From the NCBI GenBank assembly GCA_024336345.1, contig JANFOG010000003.1:2672501-2736500 (forward strand): DNA of 64,000 nt. Reading direction: 5' to 3'. Numbering within the stretch: the stretch's first letter is position 1; each line of letters opens with the position of its first letter. The stretch is from Mariannaea sp. PMI_226. Taxonomy: Eukaryota > Ascomycota > Sordariomycetes > Hypocreales > Nectriaceae. The position numbers and the translations under genes were made by a program. Of this stretch, positions 10,626 through 22,999 are shown one piece after another. Below the pieces are notes generated by a model. The model did not search any database. It was not told the DNA's origin and saw nothing but the letters and a program-made list of their open reading frames with translations.

Positions 10626-13608
10626 ACCGGCTTGCCAAGCCATCACTTAGAGAACGGCCCATGGAAGGAGCCCGGCTCTAGTCAAGGGGAGGGAAAGAGG
10701 ATCTAGACAGGCCAATCAAGAGCGATGCTGCAACGTAACACAGCTCAATTGCCATACCTACTTTCTTTGTGCGAAGGACAGTTGCTTCATACTATGTATT
10801 TCAGAGTGGATATAGTACATACATACCTAGCTACCTTCAGTTGTAAAGGTCTAGTACTGCACATCTTCTTATGAGGATGGACAATTTGGCCGCAACGCTT
10901 GCCTGCCCCGAACCACCCTAGATCACCCCTCTCTTTGAGCTGATCTCAATTCCACGCATGCTGATTGGCGCGACTCTCCGCGCTTTGTCATGGCATGGTA
11001 CACAGTACGCTGTGAGTGTTGAGTTGCAACTTGTGGATGTGCTCGCAGGACGACGACACTAAGAAAATCGGGCACAGGCTGGGGAGGGGCGACCCCCGCT
11101 TCCACTTGGAATGGGAAGATTGAAAACAAGTGCGAGTGGGTAAAACATGGGTCATTTCTCCAAAGTGCGGAGTCTCTTTTCCCCATGGGGCCCCCCAGGA
11201 GAAGCACGCTCGTCACCTCAAACTTGGATGAGAAGAGAAAAAAAAAAAATTCAACCGCCATGTGCCTATACTTACGTCTCTTCTCCCCTCCTTCCCTCAG
11301 GTGCCAGTGTGTGTAATAAATGTGTTCACCCAAAAGTTGCACACCTTCTACTGCGTCCGTGATATGTGCCTCAACGGGAAAACAAGGAGGATTTGATTAT
11401 GAAGGATATCAATCTAAATGGCATTTTATTTCGTTTATCATTTGGAGTACCTCCATCCTCAACTTCTAGCCAGGCTCGATTTATTAGGGCATCAACACCG
11501 TCAACCCCCAGTTTCATAAACTGTTATTCCATAATTTATTTCATTCAGTCCCCAACTGTCCTGGGGATTCTTGCGTTTGCTCCCACCCCTCCCAACCTCC
11601 CAATGAGAGGTTGAGAAGGGGGGGGGGGAGACAACCTGGGTACGTAGTCAAGCCAAGTCAAAATGACCAGCCCATGTGTGAAGTACCGGTACTCCATCCC
11701 TGGCACGGCTGCTGCGAGATTCTCTTACGTTGTCGATAGATGCACCAAGATTGCCTGATGCACCTTCTCATCATGATTGCTTGACATCCCCAATCCCGGC
11801 ATGAGTGCGGACTCCCTCAAGGATTTTGCAGACCCATCTATCATTACATACTATGGTATCTCCTCCTCCTGAACTCCACCGTTTCTTTCCTTTTGGCCTG
11901 CTGCATGTGTCATTAGTGTTTTTAGTCGTATGTGGGTAGGGTTGGTGGCCGTGGTGAGTGAATACCTTACGCGCATGTCCTCTGTCATAGCGGAGGGCAC
12001 AGAAGTACTAGTACCTTTGTTATCTTCAAAGGCCATGGACGTTTGGAGATTCCCCGGACTGCTTGCCCGGAGTCCCAATGCGACATCCCACTCTTGCATC
12101 CCCACACTTTGTACACAGGAATTACATTGACGGCATTCTGCATTTCTCCTCTACCCTCCTGGTCCTCTCCCCCCCGGAAGCCGCTCTCTTTCCACCTCCA
12201 ATTTCCCCGCCCTGGCCCTTGCGCCTGCGCTACTGCTTGTTGCCCACCAATCTTTCTCTCGTGAAGCCTGCAAGAAGTCTCAAGCAGAACCCCAGACCCA
12301 AGAAGTCCCGGAATAGCCCTCAGATCAACCTCCTCCCCAGGTCTGTCAACTGCTGATGATCGTGCATGACGAAGAGACACCTCGTACCAGTACACAATTG
12401 GCCCCGTCGTTGTCTTTGTGCGTCACTTACATCAGGCTCCCCCAGCTTGACCCAGACCTCCAAGCCATTCCCTTTCGGCAGCCAATTCATCCCACCTCCC
12501 CCAGACTCCTCCCCTCTCCACCACAACCATTGTTGGCGTCCGCCCCCGGACTCTTCTCTGTCGAAACCGTCGTTCTCCTTGTTCGGAGTACCAAGCACGA
12601 AATAAAGTACATACATGACAGCAACTCTCTCTAGCACACCCACCAATTTCCAAGAGAAGGGGGACCACCGGTCGCCACCCTGGCTAGCTGTCTATTTGCC
12701 CTCCCTACAAGGCAGAGGCAACGCCAAGATCAAAGCTGTTGCCCAGCGCCAATGCAAGTAAGTTAAGTTGCTTGGCTGTCGGTTCCTGCGACCCCGAGGT
12801 TCCATTCCCGTACTATCCAGCTTGCCCTCCTTCACCTCCAGCCTAATCCGGTACTCGCTCCTTGGTCTTCCATCTCTTGACCGTGGACTCTTCACCTTGA
12901 CACACGTCGCCCGTCCCATATTTCCCCCCCAAGCCCTCCAAGCTCTCAACCTTTTACCTCCGACGCGACGCCACCGAAGCTACTCCTAACTTACCTTTCA
13001 GCCTTTCAACCACCCACTCTCGTCGCAGCTCTCCCCTCACATGCTTCTGAACCTGGATTGCCCACCAGCGCTGCCTCTCTCGGACCGTCTCCTCTTCGGC
13101 TTTCCCCTCTTCATCGATTACATCTGATACCGAGAGAGATTACCTACCTGCCACCACCACCATTCCTCGGATGCCTCTCCCGACACTATCCTTCTCCACA
13201 GCCTAGTACCAGAGTAAAACTCACCAGCTGGGGTATCTCCACAGACGGACGAGAGGGGACTCATCCGAAGGCGCAAATAGCTCCAGAGAGGGGAGCCGGG
13301 TTAGGGGCGAAATTCGCGTTTACCCCCAGTTCACTTGACCAGCCCTGTCCCAGGCATCGCAATTCAGTCCCCCAGACTTTCATCCGCCTCCACGGGCCAC
13401 CATCTATCCCTCCACACTCGACGCCCTTTCATTGCCATTAACGCACCCCGCAATCTGCCTCCTCTCCATCCTGCATATCTCGAGCTCCAATTTTGTCCTG
13501 TTTCTTTTCTCCCTTTCCTTTTATCACTGCAACCGAGCAACTCTTTACCCCCCCTCACTCACGTTGCCCAATCTGTCCGGAGTTGTCATCTGAGCTACCT
13601 GGGTTATC

Positions 13609-16600
13609 ATGCTCGCCATTCAGTCTATGGAGGGTCCGCCTCCTCGGGCTCTGAACGGCCCTCCGATGCCTCTCGGTGCTCCTGAATCTGCGGAGCCGCG
13701 TCAACCGAAACCAAAGACGCTGCCTTGCAAGTATTGCAGCAAGCGCTTCAGGTCTGTCTCTTGCCGTCTCCCTTCTGAAACCTCTTAGTAGCTGACCAGT
13801 CTTTTTACCGCCATTCAGACGTGTGGAACATGTCCAGAGACATGAGCGCACACACACAAAAGAGAAACCGTTTTCCTGTGGCTGGGATCGCTGTGGGAAA
13901 ACATTTGGACGACGGTATGTTGTGCTTTCCGGCTATTATTGACTAAAACACCATATGGCGGCCCCCCGTTCCACCACTCTACTTACCTAACACACTTGTT
14001 ACTCACACTTCCATCCTATCTTCCCTAACTGTCCCGCTTTCTCATTCACCTCTGCGTGCCTTCACACAATACAAGACTCAACCAGATTATTTTCTCCTTT
14101 ACGTTCTGTTGTCCGTATACTTACATGGACATCAGGGATCTTCTCGTTCGACATGAGAAGCTTGTTCATCTCAATGAAGGGAACAAGGATGGAAGTCGTC
14201 AGAGGAAGTTATCCTCAAATACGTCTAGTACCTCTCAATCTCATAAAACTTCGGTTTCCGATGGGCAAATAGATACTGATGCTGTTGGTCTCCATCACCA
14301 TGCCGCTCCTCGGCCACACTCACTACAGCAACCTATGCCACAGACACACCATCAGTTCCATTCGATATCCGGGCCTCCCCCAACATCATCTTCAGCTCCG
14401 CAAGATCCACGCGTTCCAAGTAGACCTGGAGCTTGTAACCTAGATCTTTTGTCTGATGCTGCTCTTGCAAGTTCGACTAATCCTGCGGCGAATGAAACAG
14501 TCCAGCAACATTCTCCGACAGAGACCCGAAGAAAAAGCTATGGCGACACAATTATGGCATACGCTGACCGACCGCGAGAAGAAGGACAGCCTCTTGGACC
14601 AGGATATGCGCCTCCACAGCCAAATGGATCATATGACGACTACAACCTCTTTCTGGACGAGTTCTCATCTTCAGCACACTTTCTCCCTCCCCATTTCGAA
14701 CCTGATCAACAAATGAGCATATGGTCCCGAAATTCTAGCAATCATACTGGCCAGCGACGTCCCTCGAAACCCTCGGCACTCTTCCCTCATCGATTTCCCA
14801 ACATCCACTCAGAAACACGAGATGCGGCAGACTCTAGTCGTGGTCATGATGACATGACCAGGACCACATCCCTTCGTATCTCAGCGGCGGATCATAACAT
14901 AATCAAAAACAAGCTGGACGAATTCTCCGCTGTGCTGCCCAACGATTTCGTTTTCCCATCTAGACATACGCTCACACGATTCTTGGAGGGGTATATCGGC
15001 GGTCTCCACGAGCATATGCCTTTTCTACACTTGCCTACGTTTTCTCCCGCCGAAGTCGCCCCCGAACTTCTTCTCGCTATTCTCTCTGTTGGTGCGCAGT
15101 ACAGGTTCGAGAAGAACCGAGGATATGCGCTTTGGTACGCAGCAAAGGCCATTGCGACTGAGCAAATCCGTAGGAGACGGCTTGCTGAAGTCCATGCCTT
15201 ACTTCCTACGCCCGCTGCCTATAGTCCTCATTCTACCAGACCATCGCCCAGCGCTACCTACCGCCATTCCTTTGCCTCAGCTCTATCAGAGCGACCAGCA
15301 ACTCAAGATACTCATCGAGAGCCGTAGTAAGTCCCTCAGCTATGAAACCAAAATTCTACCTTTTATCAAAGCGGTCCTAATTTTTCAAATCAGTTCACCA
15401 AACACTCCTCAAGCGCGGGTTGAAACTATCCAGGCGGTGTTGCTATTATTCGCAGTCGGTCTCTGGGGCGTGAAAACAATACTCAATGAGGCCTTGTCTC
15501 TCCAAAGTATCCTGGCAATCTTGATCCGAGAGGAAGGACTGGTAGCTGAGGCCCACCAACGAATAGTTACTGATTGGGAAACTTGGATCCGACTAGAAAC
15601 AGCGACTCGAACTAAGCTTTTGGCGTATTGCTTCTTTAACCTTTGCAGCATCGCATACAACATGCCTCCGTTGCTTCTGACATCCGAGTTGAACCTTCCT
15701 CTCCCACAGAGAGGAAAGCTATGGAGAGCAGAGACAGCTTGGCAATGGCAAGAACTGCGACAGTCGACACCCATAATCGAATTGACACTCCATGATGCTT
15801 TCTCCAGGTTATTTGGGAGAACAAGTCAAGGTCTCCCAACCCAGCTGTCGTCTTTTGGAAGCCACGTACTTATCCACGCTCTGCTTCAACACATCTATTT
15901 GCTAAAGCAAACATCATTTGCTACGGGTCTGCCATACAACATGCATCGAACTATGAAACCTGAGGATGTCGAGGAAGTCACACAGGCTTTGAGGATCTGG
16001 CAAACTAGTTTTGAGGACCAGCATCAATTGCGGGCGGCAGAATCTGGACACTTCAGCGTCTCGGACTCGATCGAAGGAGGGACTCTAGATTTCACAGCCA
16101 CGGCGTTGTTGCGCCTGGCTTATCTGAGACTGTATACTGATGTTTCGCCATCTACAGCTCTCGAAACCCGAGATCCTTTACTTGTCGCATCAGCACTGAG
16201 TCGAACACCGTTGTTAGTGAGAAGTCTGAGGCTACATCGGGCTGTGTTCCAAGCAATACACGCCCTCTCAATGTTGGTGAAGGCGGGTGTGAATTACGTA
16301 GCAAGGACTAAGTCGGCTGAATGGAGTATCCAGCACTCAAGTAAGTTTTTTTTTTTATTTTACTTTCAAAGGGAAGGCAGTGCGCTGACAAAAGTAAATA
16401 GTGTGTAATTTTGAGTGTGCTGTCTTGGTCTCCAAGTGGTTGCTGACTTTGTCTGCTATCGGGCCCAATGATGCTCCAGCATCTCACGAAGAGAAGAACT
16501 TATTGGAGATGGTGCGACGCATGCTTGATGAAACGGAGTTTGCCGTGCCGGTTGACCCTTCGCTTTCAAGCGCGAACTCGGCCACAGCTCCAGCAGAAAT

Positions 16601-16793
16601 GGCGACGAGCGACAGTGCCAAGCTTCGACAGCTTGCGAGTGCTGTAGTACGTCTGTGGGCAGAGACGTTCAAAGGAACTCACATTTTTGATATGGTCAAG
16701 GTGATGGGGTCGAGCTTGGATGGGTACGCGGACTTGGCAGCGAAGCCTAGGGATAGGACACCGCCGGGGAGACTAGCTGAGGTCCCGTTGTGA
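13609..16793 (+). CDS. C2H2 zinc-finger regulator with fungal-specific transcription factor domain
   Basis: Five exons: 13609-13751, 13819-13914, 14136-15326, 15394-16340, 16402-16793; 922 residues. Two tandem C2H2 fingers are assembled only by splicing: C40, C43, H56, H60 and C68, C73, H86, H91, joined by a TKEKPF linker. A Ser/Pro/His-rich disordered stretch (about 95-370) follows. The regulatory middle-homology (fungal_trans) region begins near [12 protein letters not shown] and continues through [10 protein letters not shown], with conserved helices to the C-terminus. Introns are 67, 221, 67 and 61 bp. Proteins with two N-terminal C2H2 fingers plus fungal_trans form a known family of nuclear regulators in ascomycetes; I cannot assign the target pathway. 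The long leader and large upstream region suggest complex regulation. Confidence 0.88.
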
Positions 16794-17652
16794 AGGAGGA
16801 AGACCGACAACGCTCACAAAGAAGAACAGAATCTGTGAGATGAAGCGGGAATAAGGGTTGATGTCACGAAGATTACTGCGAGGCCTTGTGCCGAGTTCGT
16901 GTCGGCAGGACTATTGGGGCCTTGTCTGAATTTCGCGTCATGTTATGGTGCTTTGCTGTAGCTTTTGGCCTTTTCGGCCATGTGGGAATAGGGATTATGG
17001 AGGAGTTAACCTGCACTTCGTATGGTATGGCGCTTTGGAGTCGGATAAGCTGTTGGTTTTGGTAGTCGGCTGGACGATGTCAAACGACGAGCGAGAGCGG
17101 TTTACGGCTGGCCAGGGAGAGTGGAAATGGCTGTACAACTAGCTGGGGCAACAAACCTAAAAGGAAAGGATCCTGGAAGGAAGGAAATGGTTCGAGGAGG
17201 GTCAATATGTAAAAGGAGTTGAGGTTCTCGATTTGACGGGACTGGCTACTTTTTTTTTTTTGTTTTTACCTTTTATCCTGGGTACTTACCAACTGCAAGC
17301 ATTGTAGATCAAATGTAGGATTGAATTTTTATCAGATACAACTACAATATTACTAGTGACGGCTGCTGATAGTGATCTTTTCTTCTCCTTCAAGAATCAA
17401 GCTTATAGCGAGGGAATTGAGTTGAGTTGAGTCGAGTCAAGTTATTGGTTGACTGATTGGGAATTTGCGTAACTGACAAGGACTGACTGACCAGAGCTGT
17501 TTAAAAAGCACTGGGGGCTATAAAATGTACTGTACTGTACTGTACTATAAGAGTGACTGATCTTGGACGAAGAAGAAACTCGTTTTGAGGTTTGAGGTTA
17601 TTTCGACGTCATGTGAGACCATCCATCAAGCAGAAGGTACGGCAGAGTAATA

Positions 17653-17735
17653 AGGTAGGTAGGTAGGTAGGTGCCTCATGTTAGGTGCCTGATTTTAGGT
17701 ATCCCATATTAGGTACCTCAGTTAAGTACCTAACT
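17653..17735. repeat. AGGT/TAGGTACC repeat array
   Basis: Five contiguous AGGT units are followed by spaced TTAGGTGCC, TTAGGTATCC, TTAGGTACCTC and TTAAGTACCTAA units, about 15-20 bp apart. It looks like a degenerate direct repeat with a shared TTAGGT core. Confidence 0.65.
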
Positions 17736-17765
17736 AACATCAACAAGGCCAATGGCTTACATGGC

Positions 17766-17840
17766 AGACACACACACACACAGACACACGCACACACACA
17801 CGACACATCACGCGCCACAGACACACACACAGACGCACAC
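17766..17840. repeat. CA-rich microsatellite
   Basis: Imperfect CA dinucleotide repeat interrupted by CG and GACA variants, about 75 bp. Confidence 0.8.
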
Positions 17841-18264
17841 TAAAAAAAGAGGGCAATCGCGCTTTGATCTTGGTCGGATGCATGTGAAGAAGGGAAAGTG
17901 GGTTTTGCGGGGGGCCCGTAGGCCGAGAATGCGGAGTCAATGGAGGGAAACCAGGGATGCAAAGGAGGATACACCCCAAAATGCAAAACAGCCGTGGAGG
18001 GCGAGCAAGTGTGGAGAATGGGGGCATCGTGCCTCGGCATAAAATGGGCATTTTTCGACGCGCTTGGGTTGTTCAATGGAATAATTACGTAGTGAACCCT
18101 GACACTGACAATTGACGGATAGTAGGCACTTCGGCGGCCGCGGGACATTCGGTTGTTAGATGATAGTTACTTTTTTGTTTCTTTTTGTTGCTTGCCTCTC
18201 TGTACAGAGTGCCAGGTCCCCAGTGCAGTACTGCGATATACCTCCTCACTAATTGCTGCTGTGT

Positions 18265-18324
18265 GCTGTGTCTTGCGCCGTGTCTTGCGTCGTGTCTTGC
18301 GCTGTGTCCTGTGCCGTGCCTCGC
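18265..18324. repeat. 12-bp minisatellite, five units
   Basis: Five head-to-tail 12-bp units with consensus GCYGTGTCTTGC, the last two diverged (18265-18276, 18277-18288, 18289-18300, 18301-18312, 18313-18324). Short CAAGTTG-type repeats follow at about 18325-18345. It lies about 290 bp before the start of the nitronate monooxygenase gene, in its promoter or leader. Confidence 0.8.
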
Positions 18325-18614
18325 AAGTCGCAAGTTGCAAGTTGCCCTGGGCCGAGTTCCATCACGCACCTGCCAGCTGACACTCTCTCCCGGGCACTCT
18401 CGACTGACTACACCTTGCTATCCCTTTTACCTAGGCTATTATACTTCAACTTATTCTTCGCATCTGTGTCTGCTTACTTACAGCTTTGCACTCTGTACCT
18501 TTTTTTTATTTCTATTTTTATTTTTATTCTTTCCTTCTTCTTCTTTCTCCCTCTGTTCCTCTTCCTCCCACCATCACCAACAACACCACATCACCACATC
18601 ACCACATCGCCGTC

Positions 18615-19773
18615 ATGCGTTTCGCAACAGAACTCACCCGCCGCTTGGGCATTCGAGGTTTGTGCCATTCCGCCTCCCCCCCCCCTCTGGAAGCTTCTCG
18701 CTGACTTTTTTGCCCAGTGCCCGTCGTCCAAGGTGGCATGATGCATGTTGGAACAGCCGACCTCGCTTCAGCCGTCTCCAACGCTGGCGGTCTCGGCATC
18801 ATCACTGCCCTCATCTTCCCAAGCCCCGACGCCCTACGCGACGAGATTCGCCGCTGCCGAACCCTCACCAAAAACCCCTTTGGCGTCAACATGACCCTCC
18901 TACCCGCCATGGTGCCACCCGACTATGGCGCCTACGCCCAGGCCATCATTGACGAGGGCGTTCGCATCGTCGAGACGGCCGGCAACTCTCCTGGCCCTAT
19001 TATTTCCCAACTGAAGAAGGCAGGAATCACTGTCCTGCACAAATGCACAACCATTCGCCACGCCCAGAGCGCTGTCAAGCTCGGCGTCGACTTCCTGAGC
19101 ATTGACGGTTTCGAGTGCGCCGGACACGTCGGTGAGAGCGACATTACAAACTTCATTCTCCTAAGCAGGGCACGTCAAACCTTGAAGGTTCCCTTCATCG
19201 CCAGTGGTGGCTTCGCTGATGGCTACGGACTCGCAGCTGCGCTGTGCCTGGGTGCGTGCGGTATCAACATGGGCACCCGCTTCATGTGCACGGTGGAGGC
19301 CCCCATCCACATCAAGGTGAAGGAGGAGATTGTTCGTGCTCAGGAGACTGACACAACTCTGTTGCTGCGACGCTGGAAGAACACGACCAGACTGTACAAG
19401 AATAAGGTGGCCATGGACGGGCTCAAGATCGAGCAGGAGAGCACCACGGGTAAATTCGAGGAGGTTGCACCCTTTGTCAGCGGCAAGAGGGGCAAGGAGG
19501 TCTTCATCAACGGAGACACAGAGTATGGCGTAAGTCTCCCTTATACATGCAACGGACCGGGTTGCTCTTCTCTCTCGGTTCAACGATCCTCCTATCTCCC
19601 CCCCGTAATTACTTGCTAACCCGAATTGCTGGCAGGTCTGGACAACTGGACAAGTCATTGGCCTTATTCACGATATCCCCACTTGCGATGTGCTCGTTAA
19701 GAGAATTGAGAAGGAAGCGATAGAGACTCTCAAAGATAGACTGGCCCTGCTCGCACCAGAGCCTAAACTATAG
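18615..19773 (+). CDS. Nitronate monooxygenase (2-nitropropane dioxygenase family)
   Basis: Three exons, 18615-18657, 18718-19529 and 19636-19773, give 330 residues; introns are 60 and 106 bp. The N-terminus reads LTRRLGIRVPVVQGGM, the standard FMN-binding TIM-barrel opening, and is only complete with the first exon. The AGHVGE motif (H151) carries the family's catalytic histidine, ASGGFADGYGLAAAL and CGINMGTRFM form the phosphate-binding end of the barrel. The family oxidises alkyl nitronates such as propionate 3-nitronate, a respiratory poison, using FMN and oxygen. Exon 3 supplies the conserved GQVIGLIHDI helix. The enzyme is probably cytosolic or mitochondrial; no targeting signal is clear. 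It converges on the F-box gene with 292 bp between stops. Confidence 0.92.
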
Positions 19774-20065
19774 AGGAGTTACTGCACAGATTTCTTTTTT
19801 TTGGTATCTCGGTTTGCATGGATGTGACTTCGAGATGGCAAAGAAGGATGCCATTGGTTCATTGTTCTTGATTTATTTATCCTTTTTTTTTCTCTTTCCC
19901 TGCTAAGATACATTTGTCATGAGCGGTTTCGCAGAACCCCTATTCGCCTCTATCCAATCTATCCTCTAGATACCGAAAGAAATTTCGACATGATTTGATC
20001 ATTATAAACAAATAAAAGAGAAGAGACCCAAAGAAAAAAAAAAGAGGGCCATTCTGGCCAATTGC

Positions 20066-21998
20066 TTAATACCAAAATGTTTCGTCTATTCGTTGGTGTG
20101 GGTTCCTTGATATGTGAGCACCCCTTTCTATGCTCTCCATGGCTACTGGCATATGCGAGTTCCCTCTTCCCACAGAGTTCCAATCTGAGGGACGGCAGAG
20201 ACACGTGCCCGTCTCGAACATGATAATCTTGTCTTGCGCTCGACCCGCGCGCCACCCGGCTGGTGCTGAAGGTCCTATAGAGTCTCGGTGGTGGTTGAGG
20301 CGCCAGCTTGCCTCCATGATGCCGCCTCTCAAGCTACAGTAGAAGGAGTCCGAGAGGTCCGAGGCCTTGGCGAGGTTATAGACGTGGTCGTAGCTGGTGT
20401 TGCCGATGGAGATGCTGGCGTCCGGGCGGAAGTACGTTGTCCTCGCAAGGTCGTGGAAACGGCAGAGGGACCCAGACTGAGCGTCGCATTGGGCAGGGGA
20501 AGGCCCCCTTGGTTGGTATTCCGGTCGAGGGTAGTCCCAGCTCAGAGGCCCTGGGTTCGGGGATGGGTCCTCGTCTGCGCATGGGATGGCTGCTGAGTGG
20601 TAGTACGACTTTGGCCAGCGAAAGTCGTAGAAATGCAAGACGGGGACTCGGCTGTGGTGGGTGCTGGTAATGAACCGCTCGGTTCCGTACACGAGGAGAG
20701 AACTGCCCGCCTCGGTAGGTTGGAATTTGTCACGGTAGAGGGCGTCGTGAGAAGATGGTGTGCGTAGATCCATCAATCTTTGTGTAATTGTTAGCTTCTG
20801 GCACATATCTCTAGAAAAAAAGAAAGAAAGAAAAAGACAAAGTAAGAATAAGAGCAAGTAGCTGTTTTTCAACTCACCGGTAGGTGCCATCGTCCCAGGC
20901 ACTTAGCAACAGGCTCTCTGTCCCTCCGCCCCTGACGGGTTCTATAGCCCGAACCGTGGTTCTCACGGACTCTTGTATCTGAGCCGCCACCTCAATAACA
21001 TGTGGCCTCTTTACAGCATTGAAGAACTCGGGGCCTGTGGGCAGAAGTCTCCCCCAGCGCAAAGGTTCCTTGCTCCCGCCCAAAGCGCACGCCACCACAT
21101 CTTTGCTCATGAATTTGACGCCTCGCACCAGAGATGGTTCTCCGTCGGCCACTGCCGTCGCACCCTGGCTGAAGTCGTAGTGGGAGGTTGGAGTCAGGAT
21201 GCCGTCATCATCGCTAGATACGGAGAGGTCGTGCAGAGCGAGGAGAGAGCCTTTCGAACTGGCCAGCAAATTCGATTGGGGCTCCCATTCGACCCAGGAC
21301 ACCGCCAGTTGTCCCGGGGACTTCCTCATGGGATCCGAAGCCAGGTTCTGTTGGTCTTGGTCGGTCAAGCTCAGGTTCTGCAGCGACTGGGCAAAGTCGT
21401 CTTCGGCGGAGAGAATCTGAACGTCCCCATTCGCCCTGCCCGCAACGACGCGGGGCATGCCCTCGTGCTCAGTGATTGCAACGGCCGTCACATCGCCGGT
21501 GCCAGGGCGGTAGCCGTGGGTTTTACCTTCGAGTTTATGCCATTTGTCTGCGTGACTGCCGCTCTGCGGCCGCAGCCGAATGATGAGGTCTTCGCCTGCT
21601 CCTACGGCTAGAACCTCGTCGTCGTGGTTTGGTGATATCCCGGCGTCTACTACGGCCCGGAACGAGACTGACTGGCCTCGCGGCACGGTTGCGCGGGAAC
21701 CCTTGGAAATCTTTTTGTTTTCGTACAGCGTACTGAAGACAATGGCTCTTTTATCCCAGCACCGGTCCAGATACGTGGCTCGATTCGCAACATTATCCCA
21801 CTTCGTGTGGCTAACCGCAGGAATGTTGAGGGACGAGAAGTGAGTCTTGACAAACGTACACCAGCCGTCGCGCTGGACGAGGGATTGGGTTCGTTTTGTC
21901 AAGGCGCCAAGGTGAGCGACGTCTCGAGCCGTGTCGAGATGTTCGACGATGTCGAGAAGGAGTTCATCCGGGAGACTTCCCAGAGACGCCTTTTCCAT
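20066..21998 (-). CDS. F-box protein with WD40/beta-propeller-like body
   Basis: Two exons on the minus strand, 21998-20878 and 20777-20066, joined across a 100-bp intron; 610 residues. An F-box is visible at about 6-45 (LGSLPDELLLDIVEHLD and following helices), the Skp1-binding element of SCF ubiquitin ligases. The rest has short strands with repeating hydrophobic-GD/W patterns (for example DVTAVAITEHEG, LAVSWVEWEPQSNLLAS, VLHFYDFRW) that resemble diverged WD40 blades. I infer a substrate-recognition propeller, which would make the protein an SCF adaptor. The intron join DGTYR-LMDLRTPS keeps a strand intact. The substrate is unknown. I know uncharacterised fungal F-box proteins of this design, but cannot name an orthologue. 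Confidence 0.8.
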
Positions 21999-22999
21999 TT
22001 GATCTGGCTCACAAAATTGAGAATAGTAGAATATTTTTTTCCTTTTGAAAATGCTGATTTGATGATGTTCTTACTCAAAACTAAGACTTTTGTTTCGCTG
22101 GGGGGGTTATCCAGCGGAGGATATATATTTTTTTTAAAAAGTCCAGGCAGGCTAAGCATTATCATCATCCATGACTGATGCTGAGAATGAGCTAACGACA
22201 CACCCCCTCCAAGCCAAGCAAGTGCAGCCAAACCTGGCGCGGGGGCCAGGCAAACTCGCCGTCCTTTCAGCCTTGTCGACTCAAAAGTAATCAAATCCAA
22301 GACCCATTGACGCCTGTATGACTCACTTGTCTCATGGTCCTTGTCGATCTGGCTTTTTTTTTTTTTTCTTTTTGTGGCAGTTTCCCAGCTTGAGCAGATA
22401 TAAGTAAATTGCCATAACGGGCCTTTGTGCTAATTGCATAGGTATCACCAGATTGCAGCGAATTTCCCACTCCGGAACACATCAAAAGATTCAACGTATG
22501 TGCGGGATGAATGATCAGGCTGGTTCAGGGGAGATTAGCAGTGGCTTGAGATGAGGATTTCGTTGCATATGCTGTGGTATCTCTTGGGATGAGGCTTACC
22601 CCGAATAAATCAAGCATACGTCCGGTACAATGCCTGTCGAGCTTCCCTTTTCTGTTAACCAGCCCTACAAGATGTATCGCATCTCCGGACACCCATGGAA
22701 CATTCTCATCAATCAATTGAGGTAGATATAAATGTAAGTATATATGTGCAAGTGTGTGTGTGTGTGTATGGTGTGTGTGTCGTGATTGCGTGCCATGTAT
22801 ATGCAAAGTGTCTTTTCAACTGATTCATCACTAGGCGGTGTCCTCGATCCTGAGCCCGCCTTTGTATGCCGCATCACTACCCTGCGTATCTACCCTTCCA
22901 ACGTACACCCAGAGCAATCACGTTCAACGCCGAAAACACCAAACAAAATCCTCCACATCCCCCCGCTCCCACGGACAATACCGTGTCAAATATCAAAGA
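21999..22999. other. Intergenic region with GT repeat
   Basis: Promoter of the F-box gene and 3' region of MED13, both on the minus strand. It has an A/T-rich stretch at 22020-22145, a T run near 22353-22372 and a GT dinucleotide repeat at 22751-22780. No gene is supported. Confidence 0.6.

Larger units (their letters stand above)
7087..13608. other. 6.5-kb region without a recognisable gene
   Basis: Many small ORFs occur on both strands but none shows a domain, a consistent splice model or a family resemblance. The 5' end has a G-rich tract (7193-7263). The middle has clusters of TACCTA/TAGGTA motifs (10233-10275, 10421-10437, 10588-10625). From about 12100 to 13600 the + strand is strongly pyrimidine-rich, as in long fungal leaders, and leads into the C2H2 regulator at 13609. 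The simplest reading is an extended regulatory region and long 5'UTR. A non-coding RNA or decayed element cannot be excluded. Confidence 0.5.
16794..18614. other. Intergenic region rich in simple repeats
   Basis: No gene seen. It holds a T run near 17251-17262, (TGTAC)4 at 17526-17545, an AGGT repeat with TAGGTACC motifs (17653-17735), a CA-rich tract (17766-17840), a 12-bp minisatellite (18265-18324) and the C/T-rich leader of the nitronate monooxygenase gene (about 18480-18560). The 255-residue ORF on + across 18185-18952 is low-complexity read-through, not a gene. Confidence 0.6.

Noticed and set aside
18185..18952. 255-codon + strand ORF, Cys/Leu then Phe/Ser/His-rich
   Set aside because: It is low-complexity translation of the minisatellite and pyrimidine-rich leader, and overlaps the nitronate monooxygenase gene in another frame.
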